DNA of 64,000 nucleotides from Croceibacterium sp. TMG7-5b_MA50 (GTDB lineage Bacteria > Pseudomonadota > Alphaproteobacteria > Sphingomonadales > Sphingomonadaceae): positions 1,630,001 through 1,694,000 of the forward strand of contig NZ_CP156082.1 in the NCBI RefSeq assembly GCF_039830145.1, in the 5' to 3' direction. The stretch's first letter is position 1, and the number at the start of each line of letters is the position of its first letter. This document shows, one piece after another, positions 61,902-64,000 of this stretch. The notes beneath the pieces are model-generated. The model had not been told where the DNA came from. It saw only the letters and a program-made list of their open reading frames with translations, and made no database searches. Both the position numbers and the translations under genes were made by a program.

Positions 61902-63303
61902 GCCATTGCGCGCGCTTTCGTCACGCCTGTGGCCACGCAGCCTGCTGGGTCAGATGCTGCTCGCCGTCGCAGCCGCACTGCTGGTGGCGCAGGGCCTGTC
62001 CGCCGTGCTGCAGGTGCAGGCGGCGCGGCAGCGGGCGGAATCGCGTGCCATGAACGCGCTCGCCTTCCAACTGGTGGCCGAACCGCGCATGGTGTTCGGG
62101 CAAAGACACCGGCACCGCGACACGCCGCGTTGGACCCGGCTGCGCATCCAGCGCACCGACACCTCCCCCCTGCTACCGGGCGAGAGCCGCGACGGGGCGC
62201 GTGAACAGGCGCTCACCGCTATCCTCGCCGAACAGAACATCGCCCCGGTCGAACTGGTGGTGACGGGCCGGACGTGGCGGCAGGATGGCTGGGTGATGCA
62301 GCAACTGGCGGAACGTGGGCGTCCGGAGGCCTATGACTGGCTCGACTACCCCTTCCTGCTCGCCGCCATGCGCCGCGACGGGGAGACGAGCTGGACGGTC
62401 GCGCGGGTGCCGTTGCCCCAGGGTGATCAATGGCGGATCAGCCGTCTCGCGCTGCAGACCCTGGTGCTGTATGTCGTGCTGGTCGGCGGCCTCGCGCTGC
62501 TGCTGCGCCGGATTACCCGGCCGCTGGCGGCACTGACCACGCGAGTGGAGGACTTTGCGCGCACGCGCGACCTGTCCGGCCAGCTCGCACCCACGGGGCC
62601 GCAGGATATGCGTCGGCTGATCGTGGCGCACAACGCCATGGAGGCGCGCATCGCCGCCCTGCTGGACGAGAAGGACGTGATGCTGGGCGCAATCGGCCAC
62701 GACCTCAAGACTCCGCTCGCGGCCCTGCGCGTCCGGATCGAAAGCGTACCCGACACCGCAGAACGCGCGCGCATGGCCGCCACGATCGAGGACATCGTCC
62801 ACTCGCTCGACGACATGCTCTGGCTTGCCCGCGTGGGCCGGCCGGGGGAGGAGCCGGAGCGCACCGACATGGCCGCTTTGCTGGAGTCGGTGGTGGAGGA
62901 GTACGAGGATCTCGGCCAGCCGGTCACGCTGGAGGAGGCCGACCGCTTGCCCATGGCGCTGCGCGCGCTGTGGCTGCGTCGCGCCGTGCGCAACCTTGTC
63001 GACAACGCCGTGCGCTATGGCGGCGGGGCGCGGGTCTCGCTCCAGCGCGAGGGCACATCCGCGGTGGTGCGGGTGGATGATGACGGGCCGGGCATTGCGG
63101 AGGACGCGCAGGATGCGATGCTGCTGCCGTTCGCACGGGGAGAGACATCGCGCAATCGCGGCACCGGCGGCGCTGGTCTCGGCCTGACCCTGGCCCGTGC
63201 CATTGCCGAGCAGGATGGCGGCGCGCTGCGCCTTGCCAATCGCCGCGACAGTGATGGCCGCTTGCTCGGTCTCAGGGCCGAACTGCACCTGCCGGTCCGC
63301 TGA
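61888..63303 (+). CDS. Two-component sensor histidine kinase next to EF-hand gene
   Basis: A 471-residue kinase. TM1 is about 18-40, a periplasmic domain of about 145 residues follows, and TM2 is about 186-206. A HAMP domain leads to HisKA with His271 in AIGHDLKTPLAALRVRI. ATP-binding motifs are NLVDNAVRYGGG, DDDGPGIAED and GGAGLGLTLARA. The periplasmic part is Arg/His-rich near the membrane (GQRHRHRDTPRW), which could contact metal or acidic ligands. The ATG at 61888 lies inside the regulator gene. It converges on plsC with a 9-bp gap. Confidence 0.92.
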   Translation: MAAPEPLRALSSRLWPRSLLGQMLLAVAAALLVAQGLSAVLQVQAARQRAESRAMNALAFQLVAEPRMVFGQRHRHRDTPRWTRLRIQRTDTSPLLPGESRDGAREQALTAILAEQNIAPVELVVTGRTWRQDGWVMQQLAERGRPEAYDWLDYPFLLAAMRRDGETSWTVARVPLPQGDQWRISRLALQTLVLYVVLVGGLALLLRRITRPLAALTTRVEDFARTRDLSGQLAPTGPQDMRRLIVAHNAMEARIAALLDEKDVMLGAIGHDLKTPLAALRVRIESVPDTAERARMAATIEDIVHSLDDMLWLARVGRPGEEPERTDMAALLESVVEEYEDLGQPVTLEEADRLPMALRALWLRRAVRNLVDNAVRYGGGARVSLQREGTSAVVRVDDDGPGIAEDAQDAMLLPFARGETSRNRGTGGAGLGLTLARAIAEQDGGALRLANRRDSDGRLLGLRAELHLPVR

Positions 63304-63312
63304 GGTTCGGCG

Positions 63313-63993
63313 CTATCCGTTCAGCGCGTTGATGGCGGCGAGTACCCGCTGCTCCACCTCAGCCCGCGGCAGGCCGGGCGGGATGGGCGCACCGAAGCGG
63401 AAGGTGATGGTGCCCGGCCGCTTGATCCAGCGGTGATACAGCGGCCCGCTGTCCACCGCGACCGGCACGATCGGCAGCCCGGTCGCCTTGTAGATGCCGA
63501 CGAAACCCGGCCGCAGCAGCGCCGATTGTCCATGCGCCGTGCGGGTTCCTTCGGGAAAGATCGCCAGGGGCCGGCCATCCGCCACCATGCGCCGCGCCTC
63601 CGTCAGCATGGCCCGCAACGCCTTCGCCCCCGCCTCCCGATACACGGGCACCAGGCCGTAGCTGCGCGCCACGCGGCCCCAGCCCGGCAGGTCGAACAGC
63701 TCCCGCTTGGCGAAGATCGCCGGCCGGTCCAGCAGGCAGGGCAGGTCGATCGCCTCGAAGAACGCCTCGTGCCGAAGTGCGTAGAGAACCGGCTGCTCCG
63801 CCCGGTTGCCTTCCACGCGCACATGGATCCCGGCAAGCCGCGCCAGGCACCAGCGATGCACGCGGGACCAGCGGCGCACCACGACCGGCAGGTGACGCGG
63901 TGCCCAGCGCGCAACCACCAGAGCATGGCTCACCAGCACGGCGGTGGCGCAGTAGAACGCCACGTAGAACGCCACCGACCGCAGCAGGTTCAT
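63313..63993 (-). CDS. 1-acyl-sn-glycerol-3-phosphate acyltransferase-like protein (PlsC family)
   Basis: A 226-residue membrane-associated acyltransferase with an N-terminal helix (about 6-28). The acyltransferase motifs are RHEAFFEAID near 73-82 (an H-X4-E instead of the usual H-X4-D), GLVPVYREAG near 110 (motif 2), FPEGTRTAHG near 143 (motif 3) and GLPIVPVAVDSG near 170 (motif 4). It probably makes phosphatidic acid or a related acylated lipid. The Glu in motif 1 makes exact activity less certain. ATG 63993 lies just inside the window edge, so the gene is complete. Confidence 0.85.
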   Translation of the reverse strand: MNLLRSVAFYVAFYCATAVLVSHALVVARWAPRHLPVVVRRWSRVHRWCLARLAGIHVRVEGNRAEQPVLYALRHEAFFEAIDLPCLLDRPAIFAKRELFDLPGWGRVARSYGLVPVYREAGAKALRAMLTEARRMVADGRPLAIFPEGTRTAHGQSALLRPGFVGIYKATGLPIVPVAVDSGPLYHRWIKRPGTITFRFGAPIPPGLPRAEVEQRVLAAINALNG

Positions 63994-64000
63994 GCGCCGC

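Noticed and set aside
41430-63000. Three two-component systems within about 23 kb as a sign of a mobile or acquired island
   Set aside because: Base composition and codon use look uniform, no integrase, transposase, tRNA or flanking repeats are visible, and housekeeping genes are interspersed.
1-64000. CRISPR arrays, tRNA/rRNA genes, prophage, insertion sequences, toxin-antitoxin or anti-phage systems
   Set aside because: No regularly spaced repeats, cloverleaf-like sequences, transposase or integrase frames, or known defence domains were found on reading both strands.

Overview
This window is GC-rich, densely packed bacterial chromosome. Gene content and order point to an alphaproteobacterium of the order Sphingomonadales: mutY / DUF721 / two DsbA-like genes / smc in a row, a fused BcsA-BcsB cellulose synthase, an imuA-imuB-dnaE2 mutagenesis cassette behind a GTTC-N7-GTTC (alphaproteobacterial) LexA box, and a PII uridylyltransferase next to lgt. 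No reference comparison was run, so the taxon is an inference. I saw no tRNA, rRNA, CRISPR, phage, transposase or plasmid genes. No stretch longer than about 215 bases lacks a gene. The longest gaps lie before the cellulose operon (12587-12800) and before kdpF (34131-34340).

Layout. 1-12.6 kb: the start of a secreted beta-lactamase-fold serine hydrolase, a 72-residue membrane protein overlapping the 3' end of mutY, a DciA-like protein, two thioredoxin-fold DsbA-like proteins, smc, a PilZ protein, then a leftward M20 peptidase-rsmE-gshA set and rightward ubiA. 12.8-22.6 kb: a cellulose operon (bcsR/P-like, bcsQ, bcsAB fusion, bcsC, bcsZ) joined by ATGA stop-start overlaps. 22.6-33.1 kb: housekeeping genes serS, surE, a TrkA-N potassium channel, a DUF1761 membrane protein, an SDR epimerase, proB, glnD, lgt and a MidA-like methyltransferase. 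33.2-34.1 kb: a disordered acidic protein and a DUF2171 protein, closed by a strong hairpin. 34.3-42.1 kb: a complete high-affinity potassium locus kdpFABCDE, including the 29-residue KdpF. 42.1-48.7 kb: dnaE2, imuB and imuA, read leftward as an SOS-inducible translesion cassette. ImuB carries a roughly 300-residue repetitive insertion. 48.7-52.5 kb: a secreted GH35-like beta-galactosidase with a LacI-type palindrome inside its signal-peptide codons, divergent from an OmpR-type two-component pair. 52.6-54.9 kb: a beta-carbonic anhydrase and SulP transporter pair (likely bicarbonate handling) ending in a textbook terminator. 55-64 kb: alanine dehydrogenase, a hotdog thioesterase, oligopeptidase B, aminopeptidase P, a periplasmic EF-hand protein with a second two-component pair, and a PlsC-type acyltransferase.

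How it fits together: most of the window is core metabolism and repair. The functional modules are cellulose export, potassium scavenging, damage-induced mutagenesis, bicarbonate uptake/hydration and two extra sensor pairs. The most unusual features are the BcsAB fusion that keeps an internal signal-peptide-like segment, the repeat-bearing ImuB insertion, the operator-like palindrome encoded by rare TTA and CTA codons in the glycosidase, and the antisense-encoded tail of MutY.
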